DNA of 64,000 nucleotides from Amoebophrya sp. A120 (taxonomy: Eukaryota; Sar; Dinophyceae; Syndiniales; Amoebophryaceae), in NCBI GenBank assembly GCA_905178155.1, contig CAJINV010000004.1, forward strand, positions 9,096,300-9,160,299. The letters run 5' to 3'. Within the stretch, counting starts at the first letter, position 1, and every line of letters starts with the position of its first letter. The notes under the pieces are model-generated. The model was not told the DNA's origin. It ran no database searches and saw only the letters and a list, made by a program, of their open reading frames with translations. Of this stretch, positions 20,313-30,425 are shown in pieces. Made by a program: the position numbers and the translations under genes.

Positions 20313-20503
20313 TATCCTGAGTAAAAACGTACCCACACCAGAGTCAGGATGAGGATTTTGCAACACAAACCTAGGAGTTTTGTGAGTCACGCATGACAAG
20401 TCGCACTATGCAGTGTAGTGCAGGTTAGCAAGTGCAGCCGCGTCACAGATTCATCTGCTGATCCTGTTCACAGCATCACAAATTCCAAAACACGATTGGA
20501 AAT
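20313..20503. mobile_element. Family B introner, right end missing
   Basis: The first 191 bp of the element seen complete at 8658-8936. It is joined at 20504 to a few bases and then gene X. Confidence 0.85.
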
Positions 20504-20510
20504 CTGCTGA

Positions 20511-21138
20511 ATCGACATTTGGGACGAGTACCTTGGCCCGGGCGGGATGCTCTTTCACAATGTGCAACAAAAGCACCTGAATACCGGGGCCTGCTGTCTG
20601 TGCCCGATTCTGACGCTTTATTTTCTCCTTTCATTTTTCACGTTTGGCCTGTGTTGCCAGGCCTGCCAGATTCGGAACAAGGCGGTGAAAAGGTGGGACG
20701 CTGATTTTATGCTCTGCAAAAGTATCGTACTCGTATAAATGCATTTACAAATTTCCTCAGCATGAGAAAGAAAATTTGCGATGCTGATTGACCTTGAGAA
20801 AAAGGTTTGTAATGCATGACTGCAATACGAGTGCGATGCTTTTGCACAGGATAGATCTGCGCAAGTGGCAATTTGAGTTCAACAAAGCGCTGGCGCCGTT
20901 CGGTATGTTTGTGAAGACGCAGACCCACTGCTGGATCACGATCTCCTACGACGCCGATGGCCGGCCTTCGAAAAACCGGCATTTCAGGCGTTGGATCGCC
21001 CTGGCGTTGACCCCGGAACAGAGTGCCCGATTGGTGATGGAGCCACACATTACCGGAGATGTGGAAATTGACTACTGCTGCCGGGGAGTCAATGAGTTGG
21101 AACTCAGTATGCACCCGCCACAAGGAATGTACTACTAA
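20511..21138 (+). pseudogene. X-family protein, copy D (5' truncated)
   Basis: Two exons, 20511-20707 and 20859-21138, encode the C-terminal 158 residues of the family: WDEYLG, MLFHN, the Cys-flanked membrane span (CCLCPILTLYF...LCCQACQI), the DLRKWQFEFNKAL segment, RHFRRWIALAL and the end MHPPQGMYY. No start codon or upstream exons: the left edge is the recurrent fragment boundary ATCGAC. Unlike copies A and B it keeps the membrane span. It has a family C introner that the complete gene F and pseudogene E lack at the same codon. Confidence 0.75.
20708..20853. mobile_element. Family C introner
   Basis: The element is 146 bp, starting TATGCTCTGCAAAAGTATCG and ending ACAGGATA. The TSD is GATTT (20703-20707) against GATCT (20854-20858). 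Removal gives Trp-Asp-Ala-Asp-Leu-Arg-Lys in frame, matching WDQDLRKW in the intron-free gene. Confidence 0.9.
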
Positions 21139-21922
21139 GCTAGTCCTTATTTTTCAGGAGTAAGAAGTATCCGCGTCGTGTTTTTAGATGTGCACCCACT
21201 AAAATTTCGCACGCTTCCTTGCAGGAGTTGTGTGCGTCTAAGTGCCTACAACTGTATTCCTCAAGGCAAAAATAATAAGATCGCCGGTTGCGGCGCTATT
21301 TTGATGAAGCGCGATAGTTGTATCTTTATCATATCCACAGACGTTTTGACTGTGCTGAGTCCTCTTGGGGGATTCTGTCATTGTGCAATGCGGTGAAGGG
21401 ACTGCGACACCACTACAGCCCGTCTGATTATCTTGGTTTTGTTAGGAAGGCAGCCTTAGCAGCATCGCAACTTCAGCACTATTTTGGTCCTTTGTTGTGG
21501 ATGCAAACCGATTTCTATTGCAAGTATGCAAGTAGATACGGTAGATCTATGTTGGAATAAATCATGACTTAAGAAGCCTTTACCTTCCTGTTCCTCTTTT
21601 GGCTCGCCCAAGTTCTCTCATCTTTTGGTTGTGGCCACAGCAGAGCAGGATATCTTGATTACTAGCACTGAATTGACGTCGACGAGCTCTGGCTCATCCC
21701 ATTTTGTCCTCGGGATGGCTCGTGGCCGATCAGATATTTTATTTTCTTTACCGCAGACAATTCCCCTCCGATTACGGCGAGGGCGACCCACCTGCAATCG
21801 CTAACTCTGCGCTGAATGCACAATGCAAGGAGCAACATGCTCCCAGGCCGTCGCACGTATCGAAAAACTAACCGTGGTGTAACGAATCAACTCAAAGTAG
21901 CTTTAGAGCGAACGACGCGTAA

Positions 21923-22626
21923 AAATCCATGCTGCCATCAGCATTAACATCGAACGTGATTTCGCTGGTCGTGCGTGTCTTCAAAACGCCGGCCCAAGCG
22001 ATTGCGAGGTCTAAGTGCGACCTTGAAAGCCCAAACGATGTCTACAGGATCTGCATAGATCCACAACACTTACGGTACGTGATAATCAATACAACATCGT
22101 TGATGAGCCTGAGCATTCGGTGTTTTTCTAAGTGTTGTCCACTTTCTAAAAATGTTGCTCGCAGAGATCGCTTACGCACACGACGGACAGCACAGACGGG
22201 ATCATGGCGCCTGTTGATCGAAATGAAAATCAATCCGACACAGACGGGATCATGGCACCTGTTGATCGAAATGAAAATCAATCCATCCGTCAGGGTCGGC
22301 TCACAGATCTTGATAAGTAGAGCCTTGCAACTCGGTGCACGTACGCGAGGACTATTCTTGGAGGAAAGAAGTGTGAAGTGAACCGCAGTTGATCTTGGCG
22401 TTTATCAAATGAAATATAAACACCAACACGACTGGGTACAGGTACAACTAGAGGTTTGAAAAAAGTAGAAGTAGTTTTCCGATTTTATATCCTTAGCAGC
22501 TAACAAATTATTACTAACGTATTTTATCAAACCAGCAACCTTCATCGTATAGTCTTTTGGTCACAGCCAGCATCTGGCCACTTGCAACCGCCTCGGGTAA
22601 GATTTCAAAATCGGTCGTATTTTGCA
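21923..22626. repeat. Duplicated upstream region (pair with 26001-26667)
   Basis: Clear similarity over about 0.7 kb with scattered substitutions and small indels, starting AAATCCATGCTGCCATCAGC. The two copies precede the PPR gene and X pseudogene E. Confidence 0.85.
22191..22284. repeat. 48-bp tandem repeat, two copies
   Basis: The unit begins CACAGACGGGATCATGGC. The second copy starts at 22239 with one mismatch noticed (GCG to GCA). The homologous region near 26262-26320 has a single, altered unit. Confidence 0.9.
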
Positions 22627-22824
22627 TATATAAAAACAAAAAGTAGACTCGTCATCTCGTCCTCTCCTACATTCCTTGCTGCCAGTGCAAAAGAGAAACA
22701 GCACCAGTATAGAAGTCGAGTGCCGTCAGTGCCGTTCATCACAATTATTTCTGTTTTCATCATTTTTCATATTCGTTTATTTGACAGGCCATTCCGTATC
22801 GCTCTCAAATCACTTTTCCAAAAA

Positions 22825-24730
22825 ATGACCCGCAGTTTCTTTCGTCGCGTCCCTGCCACTTCCGTCAGTGGAGCTTGCGTGTTTGTCTACTTGTGCGGAG
22901 CACTACTTTCCGCAGCGCTGCTGGGAGTATGGCGTGCTCAGACGTATACAATCTCAAGTGTTCTTACAATTGAAACAAGGTAAATCTGTCATGCAAAAAG
23001 TGCAGCATCTAGGTTAGGTAGCCTACTGTCACAGAATTGCGCATGACAAGTTCAGAAGCTCCAATCCCGATGAGACTCTGGCGAAATTTGTATTGCGAAA
23101 ACCGCAAAGCTCTGCATCCATGTTCCTCATGCTCTCTATGCAACACAAAGACAAAATCCACCAGTGACTCTATTGTAACGTTTGAGATTGGTCACACCTG
23201 AGCAGGTCATAGGGAGGACAAGGAACTTCTGAAACGACTCCAGGCACTACTAGCTACTTTCCCCCGGCTGTGGCGGCCGTGCAGTTGCGGTCGTCTGCCT
23301 TGACCGCAAGCAGCAGCGATGGCGGCAAGGGCAAGATGGGAACTGGTAGTTCGATGAAGAGAACAGGACGGGGAGGAGGCAGCGGCGGGAAAGGTGGCGG
23401 CAGAAGTCCGGCGTCTCGTCATAGATTCACGTCGCCCGTGGGACGCGGGAATGGTGAAAACGCAACTGGAGGACCGATTGCGATTTCCATCAGCGACAGC
23501 CTGTCTCGCGGCGAGAGTCGTGGCAGCATACCAATTGCAAAAAGGGCGGGATCTCGTGGGGGTGCTTTCCCCGACAGCCCCCGGGGACGGTTACGAGGCA
23601 GTGGCGGTAAAGGTGGCGGCAAGAACGATGTTGCTCCCAGAATGATAGAGATCACAAAACAAATAGGCGACTGCGCTAAGGCAGGCAACGTTACGGGCGC
23701 AGAACGTGTCTTCAACAGCATGCAAGCCGAAGGCCTGGAGCCGGATGTCCGCGCTTACTGCGCGCTCATGCGCGCGTACGCAAAACGTGGCGACGGCCCG
23801 GGCGCCGGACAGGTTCTTGGCCGAATGATGGACGCAGGCTTGAAACCGGACGTCGTTAGCTACAATATCCTGATTGGCGCTTACGCTAGGAATGGCAATG
23901 CTCAGGGTGCAGAAAATGCTTTGAAAGCAATTGAAGTCGCAGGCCTAGAGCCGAACGCCCTCAGCTACAGCACGGTTATAGATGCTTACGCTGAGAGTGG
24001 CGATGCTGAGGACGCGGAGAGTGTTTGGCAAAGGATGAGAGACGCGGGCGTGAAGCCCAACGGCGTCAGCTACACTGCCTTGATGACTGCTTACGCTAAA
24101 TGTGGCGATGCTTGGCGCGCAGAGGATGCTCTGGAAACGATGGCGCACGCGGGCCTGGCGCCGGGCGTCTTCTTCTACAACTTGCTCATGCGCGCGTACG
24201 CGAAATATGGCGACGCTCCGGGCGCCGAAAAGGTTCTTGATCGAATGATGGACGCAGGCTTGGAGCCGAACATCTTCAGCTACAACGCCCTGCTGGACGC
24301 TTACGCGAAAGGTGGCAACGCTGAGGGCGCAGAGGATACTCTGAAAAGGATCGAGCGCGTCGACTTAAGGGCGGACGTCTTCACCTATACCGCGCTAGTT
24401 GACGCGTACGCTGTGAAAGGCGACGCCGCGGGCGCTTGGCGTGCTTTTCAAAGGATGAAGGACGCAGGCGTGGCGCCGGATGTCGTCACCTACAACACTC
24501 TGATGAAAGCGCACATAAAAGCGGGCGGCGCGAAGGGCGACGCCGACATCGTTCGCAAGGGCATCGATGACGTCTTGGCCTTGATGTCTGAGGACGAAAA
24601 GTTGGTGGAAGGGCCTGACGAAGATACCCTCGGTCTGATGTTGGGGTATTATTCGAAGACGGGCAGGGAAGAGCAGGCCAGACAAGTTCTTGCACTTCGT
24701 GAAGCGCGACTTCTCCAACAAAATGTGTAG
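22825..24730 (+). CDS. Pentatricopeptide repeat (PPR) protein
   Basis: Exons are 22825-22927 and 23217-24730, 538 residues. Residues 1-34, on exon 1, form an Arg-rich then hydrophobic leader (FRRVPATS, then YLCGALLSAALLG), consistent with organelle or membrane targeting. A Gly/Ser/Lys/Arg-rich linker follows to about residue 180. About eight to nine tandem PPR motifs of 35 residues then run to about 480, each with the pattern AG-LEP-DV-SYN-LI-AYAK-GDA-GAE. PPR proteins bind single-stranded RNA, usually in mitochondria or plastids, for processing, stability or editing. The single intron is a family D-like introner with TSD GGGAG; removing it joins the leader in frame. A truncated copy lies at 16664-17499. 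The repeat assignment is firm; location and RNA target are inference. Confidence 0.88.
22928..23211. mobile_element. Family D-like introner in the PPR gene
   Basis: The element is 284 bp. The left end TATGGCGTGCTCAGACGT mirrors the right end ...CTGAGCAGGTCATA, with partial identity to the D ends at 4280. The TSD is GGGAG (22923-22927 and 23212-23216). Confidence 0.9.
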
Positions 24731-25566
24731 GGCAAATGAATGACCACTGAAATTCATTGAATGAATGTGATCTATGTCGTGTAAACCTTTAGTAGTGAAA
24801 GCGCTTCCCGTTTTCTCCTTCAGACCTGGACTGATTTCATGTAAATGGAGCTTGGCATGACAAATTTAAATTTTCATATTTTCGCTTTCAGTTTTAAGTA
24901 TCCAACTCCAAGGATACTCAATTCCTAGCACCGTAGTCTTCTTCTAGAATGCAGCTACATTACAATCGAGTCAAGAAAACCCTCTGTCGTTTTCAACCAA
25001 TTGCAAATTTTATTTATGGCGCTACGCTTTTTCTTTTACCAAAGCCAAAGCGATTTTAGGTTACCCCTACGCTTTTTACCCCTATGCTTTTAGGTTACTT
25101 GTTTGCCAAGAACAGTTATGGTCGTACGAGGGCGCACCAAGCACGCACGTACAGCAGAACGGTCAACGGGATCGGCCCCCAGTAGTCAGAAAAGCAAAAA
25201 AATCACAAAAGCCGGAAAATTTTCGCGCTTTTAAGTTTTCGCAGGGTTTTTGCAGTTCTTGCAGCCGCTCGCTGGTGCGTTTTCTTTTTCTGGTTGTGTG
25301 TCTTGGGTTTGTGGGTTGGGCGGGAAAAGCAGGCTTGGGCGCAAGGGATTGGAGTGGGGCCGGCAGAGGGAGCCCATGTTGCCGGTGTCCTGCTTCGGGA
25401 TGGGAGGGGGATGTTGGGTGGGAACGTTTTGGGTGGGCGAGTGGCCAATTAATTCTGCGACAAAAAATCGCCTTTGTTGCGACAAAAAATCTGAAATAAT
25501 TAAAAAAAATCGGCTTTCGGCCGTGGTTTTTTTTTTCTTAGGGATTTCAGGAAGAACCCGAAAAAT

Positions 25567-25619
25567 GTCGCACCCGTGTCGCACCGGTGTCGCACCCGTG
25601 TCGCACTCATGTCGCAAAG
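25567..25619. repeat. 11-bp minisatellite, about 4.8 copies
   Basis: The unit is GTCGCACCCGT with variants (GTCGCACCGGT, GTCGCACTCAT), starting at 25567, 25578, 25589, 25600 and 25611. Confidence 0.9.
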
Positions 25620-26000
25620 AAAGCAATTTTTTGGCGCAAGTTTATTCGTTGTTTTTCTTTTTTTTCGGTGAAGTTGTGTTTGCCCGAACAAAAGTTGCGC
25701 GCTCGATTTCATGTGGCGCAGTTCTTCGAAAACCCCGGAGCCCACAGGTCCGCAGCCTGTTGACAAAGCCCCGGCGTTATTTTAGGGCCGACAGATTTCC
25801 TATCGAGCGAGCCCCGGCGGAGTGGTTTGGCACAATAGGGCGGCAGTGCAAAATTTTTTTTTTTCGTTTTTCTTTTGGGATTCGTGATTTTTTTATTTCC
25901 GGGCCCATTGGGGCCCGATCCCGTTGAGAACGGCAAGAATAACGCGCGCGCGAGCAAAACTGAGCAGAGCTGCAGAGTGTTTCTTCTAGTTGAATGGTGC

Positions 26001-26667
26001 AAATCCATGCTGCCATCAGCATTAACATCGAACGTGATTTCGTTGGTCGTGCGTGTCTTCAAAACGCCGGCCCAAGCGATTGCGAGGTCTAAGCACGACC
26101 TTGAAAGCCCAAACGATGTCTACAAGATCTGCATAGATCCACAACACTTACGGTACGTGATAATACATCGTTGATGAGCCTGATCATTCGGTGTTTTTCT
26201 AAGGTGTTGTCCACTTTCTAAAAATTTTGCCTGCGCCAAAGATCGCTTACGCACACGACGGACACAGACGGGATCATGGCACCTGTTGATCTTTACCTCC
26301 TGACAGATCGAAATAAAAATCAATTCATCCGTGAACTACGTTGGCTCACCGATCTTGAAAGGAGCCTTGCAACTCGGTGCTCGTACGTGAGGACTAGTAT
26401 TCTTGGAGGAAAGAAGTGTGAAGTGAGCCGCAGTTGATCTTGGCGTTTATAAAATGAAAGATAAACACGACAAGGTACATGTACAGTGTGGAGGTTTGAA
26501 AAAAAGTAGAACTAGTTTTCCGAAGATTTTATATCCTCAGCACCTAAAGAACCAACGCAACGTATTATTAAACCTGCAATCTTCATCGAATACAGTTTAT
26601 TTTCCGGTCAGAGCCAGCTGCTGGCCCCCTCGAATTTAAGATTTCAAAACAAGTAGTCGTATTTCGC
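26001..26667. repeat. Duplicated upstream region (pair with 21923-22626)
   Basis: See the paired entry. Here it precedes the broken X-family gene. Confidence 0.85.
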
Positions 26668-26837
26668 ACCAGAACATTCAAAACAGTAGGATAACGCGTT
26701 TATCTTCTTTTCTACCGTGTGGCCTTTTTTTTTTCGAAAATGGCATTTTTTCATCCGTCCCGCCGCTCCCGCAACAGGCATCTTGTCGTTTAACCGCCCG
26801 TCATGGCGGTCCAGCAGACCATGCCCACCGCGCCGAT

Positions 26838-26988
26838 TATGAACTGCAAAAGTATCGTACTCGTATAAATGCATTACAAATTTCCTCAGCATGAGAAATA
26901 AAATTTGTAATGCTGATTTGCCTTAACAAAGGGATTTGCAATGCATGATTTCCATACGAGTACGAATACGATACTTTTGCACAGGATA
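26838..26988. mobile_element. Family C introner
   Basis: The element is 151 bp, starting TATGAACTGCAAAAGTATCG and ending ACAGGATA. The TSD is CCGAT (26833-26837 and 26989-26993). The site is uninterrupted in copies A, B and F. Confidence 0.92.
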
Positions 26989-27050
26989 CCGATCCCCCGG
27001 CGGCGAATTCATGGCAAACAGGACGACGTGTGTTGCGCCAGTTGCGACCA

Positions 27051-27305
27051 TATGGATTGCAAAAATGTCTGGGTCTGGAAACTTGTGATGCTGGGTAGCG
27101 TATCATGAAGAGGCCACAAGTGCTGGCGTAGCATGACAAGCTTTTGAGCTTCTAGGTGTTGCCTATTCTGCATGGCAACCTGTGTTTCATCTGCATGGCA
27201 GCAAAATGGGGCTCTTGGGTAACGTGCGTGACAGATTTAAGAGTCTTGCCAGACAAGCATGAGAAACATGCACTCTTCCAGACCCAGACACTTTTGCATT
27301 TGATA
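27051..27305. mobile_element. Family A introner, subtype A2 inverted
   Basis: The element is 255 bp with TSD GACCA (27046-27050 and 27306-27310). It occupies the same codon position as 3977-4238 and 11552-11803. Its interior resembles the reverse complement of the 8214-8464 type. Confidence 0.9.
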
Positions 27306-27401
27306 GACCAGTGGACCGCCCTCCCGTCCACGGAAATGCGCGACGTGAGCACCAACAGCATTTTGCGCATCAATTTCGCCTACTGGGACCGGCACTGCTG
27401 C

Positions 27402-27663
27402 TATCAAATGTAAAAATGTCTGGATCTGGAAGAATGCAACTTGTGATGCTAACTTTGGACTCTAAAAAAATCTGTATTGCATGACCAGCAATAGGAGCCC
27501 AGTTTGTGCTACGCGGCGAGGGCATTTGTCATGCGGGATAGGCATCAGGAAGGCCTCTAAAAATATGCGATGCCAGATCATGCATTACAGACATCCTGAG
27601 TCATGTAAAATATGCATGACAAACCTGGTAACCTTCCAGACCCAGACATTTTTACATTTGATA
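27402..27663. mobile_element. Family A introner, subtype A1
   Basis: The element is 262 bp with ends TATCAAATGTAAAAATGTCT and its mirror. The TSD is GCTGC (27397-27401 and 27664-27668). Copies A, B and F have no intron here. Confidence 0.92.
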
Positions 27664-28379
27664 GCTGCACCTGCGGCCCCCACCCGGGAGTCACCGAGCA
27701 GGACCAACATTGTCCAGAGGAGGTGATTCAAGCCGCCATTGTGAACTGCGGGGGGAATAAAGTGGTTGAGTTGAAAGAAGAAGTAAAGAAATCTGAGGAC
27801 TCATCTTCCGGCGACTCAACCTGCTCAAGTGACACGGAGGACGAGGACCATCACGATGTCGAAGTTGTTCTTTCGTCGTCCGGGCGCGTGGTCGATATCA
27901 GGGAAGAACTGATTGCAATCTAGGACGAATTTCTCGGCCCCGATGGAAAGCTCCTCCACGACGTGCAGGAAAAGCACCTTTCTACCGGCGCCTGTTGCAT
28001 GTGCCCGCTTGTGCAATTATACGCCCTGCTGTTGTGTTTCACTTGCTGCCTGGCCTGGCGGATCCGGGCAAACAAGGTAAAGCAATGGGATAAAGACCTA
28101 CGGAAGTGGCAATTCGATTTCAACCAGGCGCTTGCCCCGTTCGGCCTGTTCGCGAAGACCCAAACCTTCGCCTGGATGACACTTTACACAGACGGCGACG
28201 GCCAGTTGCAAAGGGGACGGATTACCAGGCGCTGGATTGCATTGGCCTTAACCCCGGAGCAGAGTCAGAGGCTGGCAATGGAGCCGCACATCAGTGGGGA
28301 CGTGGCAATTGGCACCTGGTGTAGCGGGTTGAATGAATTGGAGCTCTGTATGCACCCGCCACAGGGGATGTATTGCTGA

Positions 28380-29238
28380 GCTCGTCAATAGAATTTTTTG
28401 CGTCAGCCCCTTCAGAGAATATCCGGGCGGGAAGATTTATCATGTATGATTTGTTTACTGCCTCGCTATCGCTTTCGAGCCCTCCTCGTCGAGCGGTCAA
28501 TCAAAATTTTCAAAATCATAACTATGTTGGGCAAAATTCAATAGCGGGTAGGTGCCCGTGCCACTACAAGTATAGAATTTAGAACGAAGAACAGTTGTTG
28601 TACAGATGTGGAGGATGACGTGTACAGCATTGGATGTGGGTTTCTTGGTACAACCATCGACGTCTGCTACTAAGTACGACGTAGTTGTGCGTATGCCTTC
28701 TATGTGGAAAAAGAGGCTAGCAGAGCCATCTACGATAGCAAGGAGATTTTCGAGAACTTGTGAAACTCCCAGTCTTTTGTGCATGAAGATTGTTCTAGTT
28801 CCGCACGACCCAGCGGATCATGTTGCTTGCTCCAAAGGCACCAGTTGGCAGCTCGACAGGAGTTAGTATGATGAAGATGATCTTTCCGATACACGTCGAT
28901 CAAGATCACTTTATTTCTCGCAGATCGACGATGAGCTCAAGCCGATGACATCATTAGCTCGACGAACGTTTCTTTGAGGAAGAAAGGATGACTATCTATC
29001 AACGAAGCGGGAGGACACATGATCTTAAAAATCTGTGGCGCTACAAAACTCCTTAACAAGACAGTGCCGGTAGTTGACCCGACTTCATAAGTGTTTTTTG
29101 GTCGAGAGAGAGGGAAATTGCAGTATTTTTTTCGCCAAGTAAGAACTACTTTAAGCCTAAGCAAGCCGAAACTCTACGTCCTGCTCCTGTCCATCTTTTC
29201 AGGCACATCTTATTCGCTGTAGAAGTAACTTGTCCAAT
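28380..29238. other. Intergenic, nothing recognised
   Basis: Overlapping short frames on both strands (28497-28784 minus, 28606-28866 plus) have no family features. The tail contains an ACAGCGAATAAG stretch and pyrimidine runs just before the next gene. Confidence 0.5.
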
Positions 29239-30425
29239 ATGCCCAACATGACCAGGACGATGGTGCCCGAGGACGCACGCCGCGAGCAGGAGGCGGCAAA
29301 TGCCGGGAAAAAGATCAAGGAAAGCTACAACGGGGACGGGTACTAGGACGACTTTGCTTTTTGCTACGGCTACATATTTATGCAATACAAATTTAGCCAT
29401 AGCCTCTATGACTGGACGTACAAAATGCATGATACAACTGAACTGAAAAAAATAAATGATTTCCAACTACCGTTCATAATCAAATTCAACCCAGCACGAC
29501 CGTGTCCGGCGAATACCACGTGCCTGATGACGAAAAAACCGGCAGCGGTGGTTATTCCATCTCTCCGAACACGTATCCGATTCTGGTCCAGCCGCCCATT
29601 ATTGCGGTCCAGCAGACTATCCCGACGGCGCCCATCCCCCGCCCGAAAATTCATGGAAAAGAGGACGACGTCTGCTGTGCTTGCGTGGATCACTGCACGG
29701 CAGTCCCTTCGACCGAGACGCGGGATATAAGCACCAACAGCATTTTGCGCATCAATTTTACCTACTGGGACCGGCACTGGTGCACCTGCGGCCCGCACCC
29801 GGGCGTCGCGGAGCAGGATCAGCGCTGCCCGGAGGAGGTCATTCAAGCGGCGATTGTGAACTGCGGGGGGAAGCCGGTGATCGAGTTGAAAGGGAACGCT
29901 GGAAACCACAACCAGCCCGGACGGCTGATTGACGTGCGAAAGGAGTTGTCGCAGATTTGGCACGCCTTTTTGGGACCCGAAGGGAATCTGTACCGCCATG
30001 TGCAGCAGAAGCATTTGGACACCGGCACGGTCTGCATGTTCCCGATTGTCTTTCTCTACACACTCCTGCTGGTTCTCACCTGCGGCTTGTGTTGCCAGTC
30101 GTGCAAGATTAAAAACAAACGGGTAAAAGCGTGGGATCAGGACTTACGGAAGTGGCAGCTGGAATTCAATAAAGCCATTTCCCCCTTTGGGCTCTTCGTG
30201 AAGACCCAAACCCACTGCTGGGTGACCATCTCCTATGACGGTGATGGCCGGCCGCAGAAAAACCGCCATTTTCGCCGTTGGATCGCGTTGGCGTTGACCC
30301 CGGAGCAGAGCGCGCTGCTGGCGGGGGAACCCCACATCAGCGGGGACGTAGAGGTGGATTTGTGTTGCGGTGGGGTCAACGAACTAGCGCTGAGTATGCA
30401 CCCGCCCAATGGAATGCTGTTCTGA
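29239..30425 (+). CDS. X-family Cys-rich membrane protein, copy F (most complete)
   Basis: Function unknown. Exons are 29239-29339 and 29495-30425, 343 residues. The intron (29340-29494, GTACTAGG...CCCAG) is canonical GT-AG and joins Gly codons in frame. The order is: a charged N-terminus; a Pro-rich stretch (PILVQPPIIAVQQ); a Cys-rich part (DDVCCAC, CTCGPHPG, CPEEVIQAAIVNCGG); RKELSQIWHAFLGPEG; one membrane span with flanking Cys (CMFPIVFLYTLLLVLTCGLC); a basic linker; and a C-terminal domain (RHFRRWIALAL, VDLCCGGVNELALS). It has none of the five introner sites of the other copies. Its last 80 codons and 3' flank are nearly identical to copies A and B. Confidence 0.8.

Larger units (their letters stand above)
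18086..20503. repeat. Duplication of 6431-8848
   Basis: Constant offset of 11,655. The unit stops inside a family B introner at 20503, where it is joined to copy D of gene X. Confidence 0.92.
21139..22824. promoter_or_regulatory. Spacer and 5' flank of the PPR gene
   Basis: No gene is supported. The part 21923-22626 is homologous to 26001-26667 upstream of the X pseudogene, so two unrelated genes share a duplicated 5' flank of about 0.7 kb, presumably carrying promoter sequence. It contains the 48-bp tandem repeat at 22191-22284. Confidence 0.5.
24731..26739. other. Spacer with minisatellite and duplicated 5' flank
   Basis: 24731-25200 is AT-rich with nothing recognised. 25200-25960 is a distinct block with long homopolymer runs; its open frames (for example 25250-25927) run through them and look spurious. 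26001-26667 is the duplicated upstream region. It leads into X pseudogene E. Confidence 0.5.
26740..28379 (+). pseudogene. X-family protein, copy E, with two nonsense codons
   Basis: The homologous region runs through exons 26740-26837, 26994-27050, 27311-27401 and 27669-28379, joined in frame across three introners. In-frame TAA at 26791-26793 replaces a Gln conserved as LVQPP in the other copies, and TAG at 27921-27923 replaces the Trp of IWDE. Other genes here use TAA, TAG and TGA as normal stops, so recoding is unlikely. Apart from these changes it is well preserved, including the membrane span, the DLRKWQFDFN segment and the end MHPPQGMYC. A shorter product from ATG 26803 to the TAG is possible but would lack the membrane span. 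Confidence 0.8.

Noticed and set aside
21590-21615. TTTTGGCTCGCCCAAG as a dinoflagellate spliced-leader relic
   Set aside because: Only a partial resemblance with an insertion, found once and not next to a gene start.
22191-25619. Short tandem repeats considered as a CRISPR-like array
   Set aside because: Units are directly adjacent with no spacers, and the sequence is eukaryotic.
25250-25927. Plus-strand frame of 225 codons
   Set aside because: It runs through homopolymers and the 11-bp minisatellite and overlaps equally long minus-strand frames; no protein features.
26740-27923. Stop-codon reassignment to explain TAA and TAG in gene E
   Set aside because: Other genes in the window end normally with TAA, TAG and TGA, and the paralogs have sense codons at both places.
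29406-30014. Minus-strand frame of 202 codons
   Set aside because: Shadow of the Cys-rich plus-strand X gene; the plus frame is conserved in five copies.
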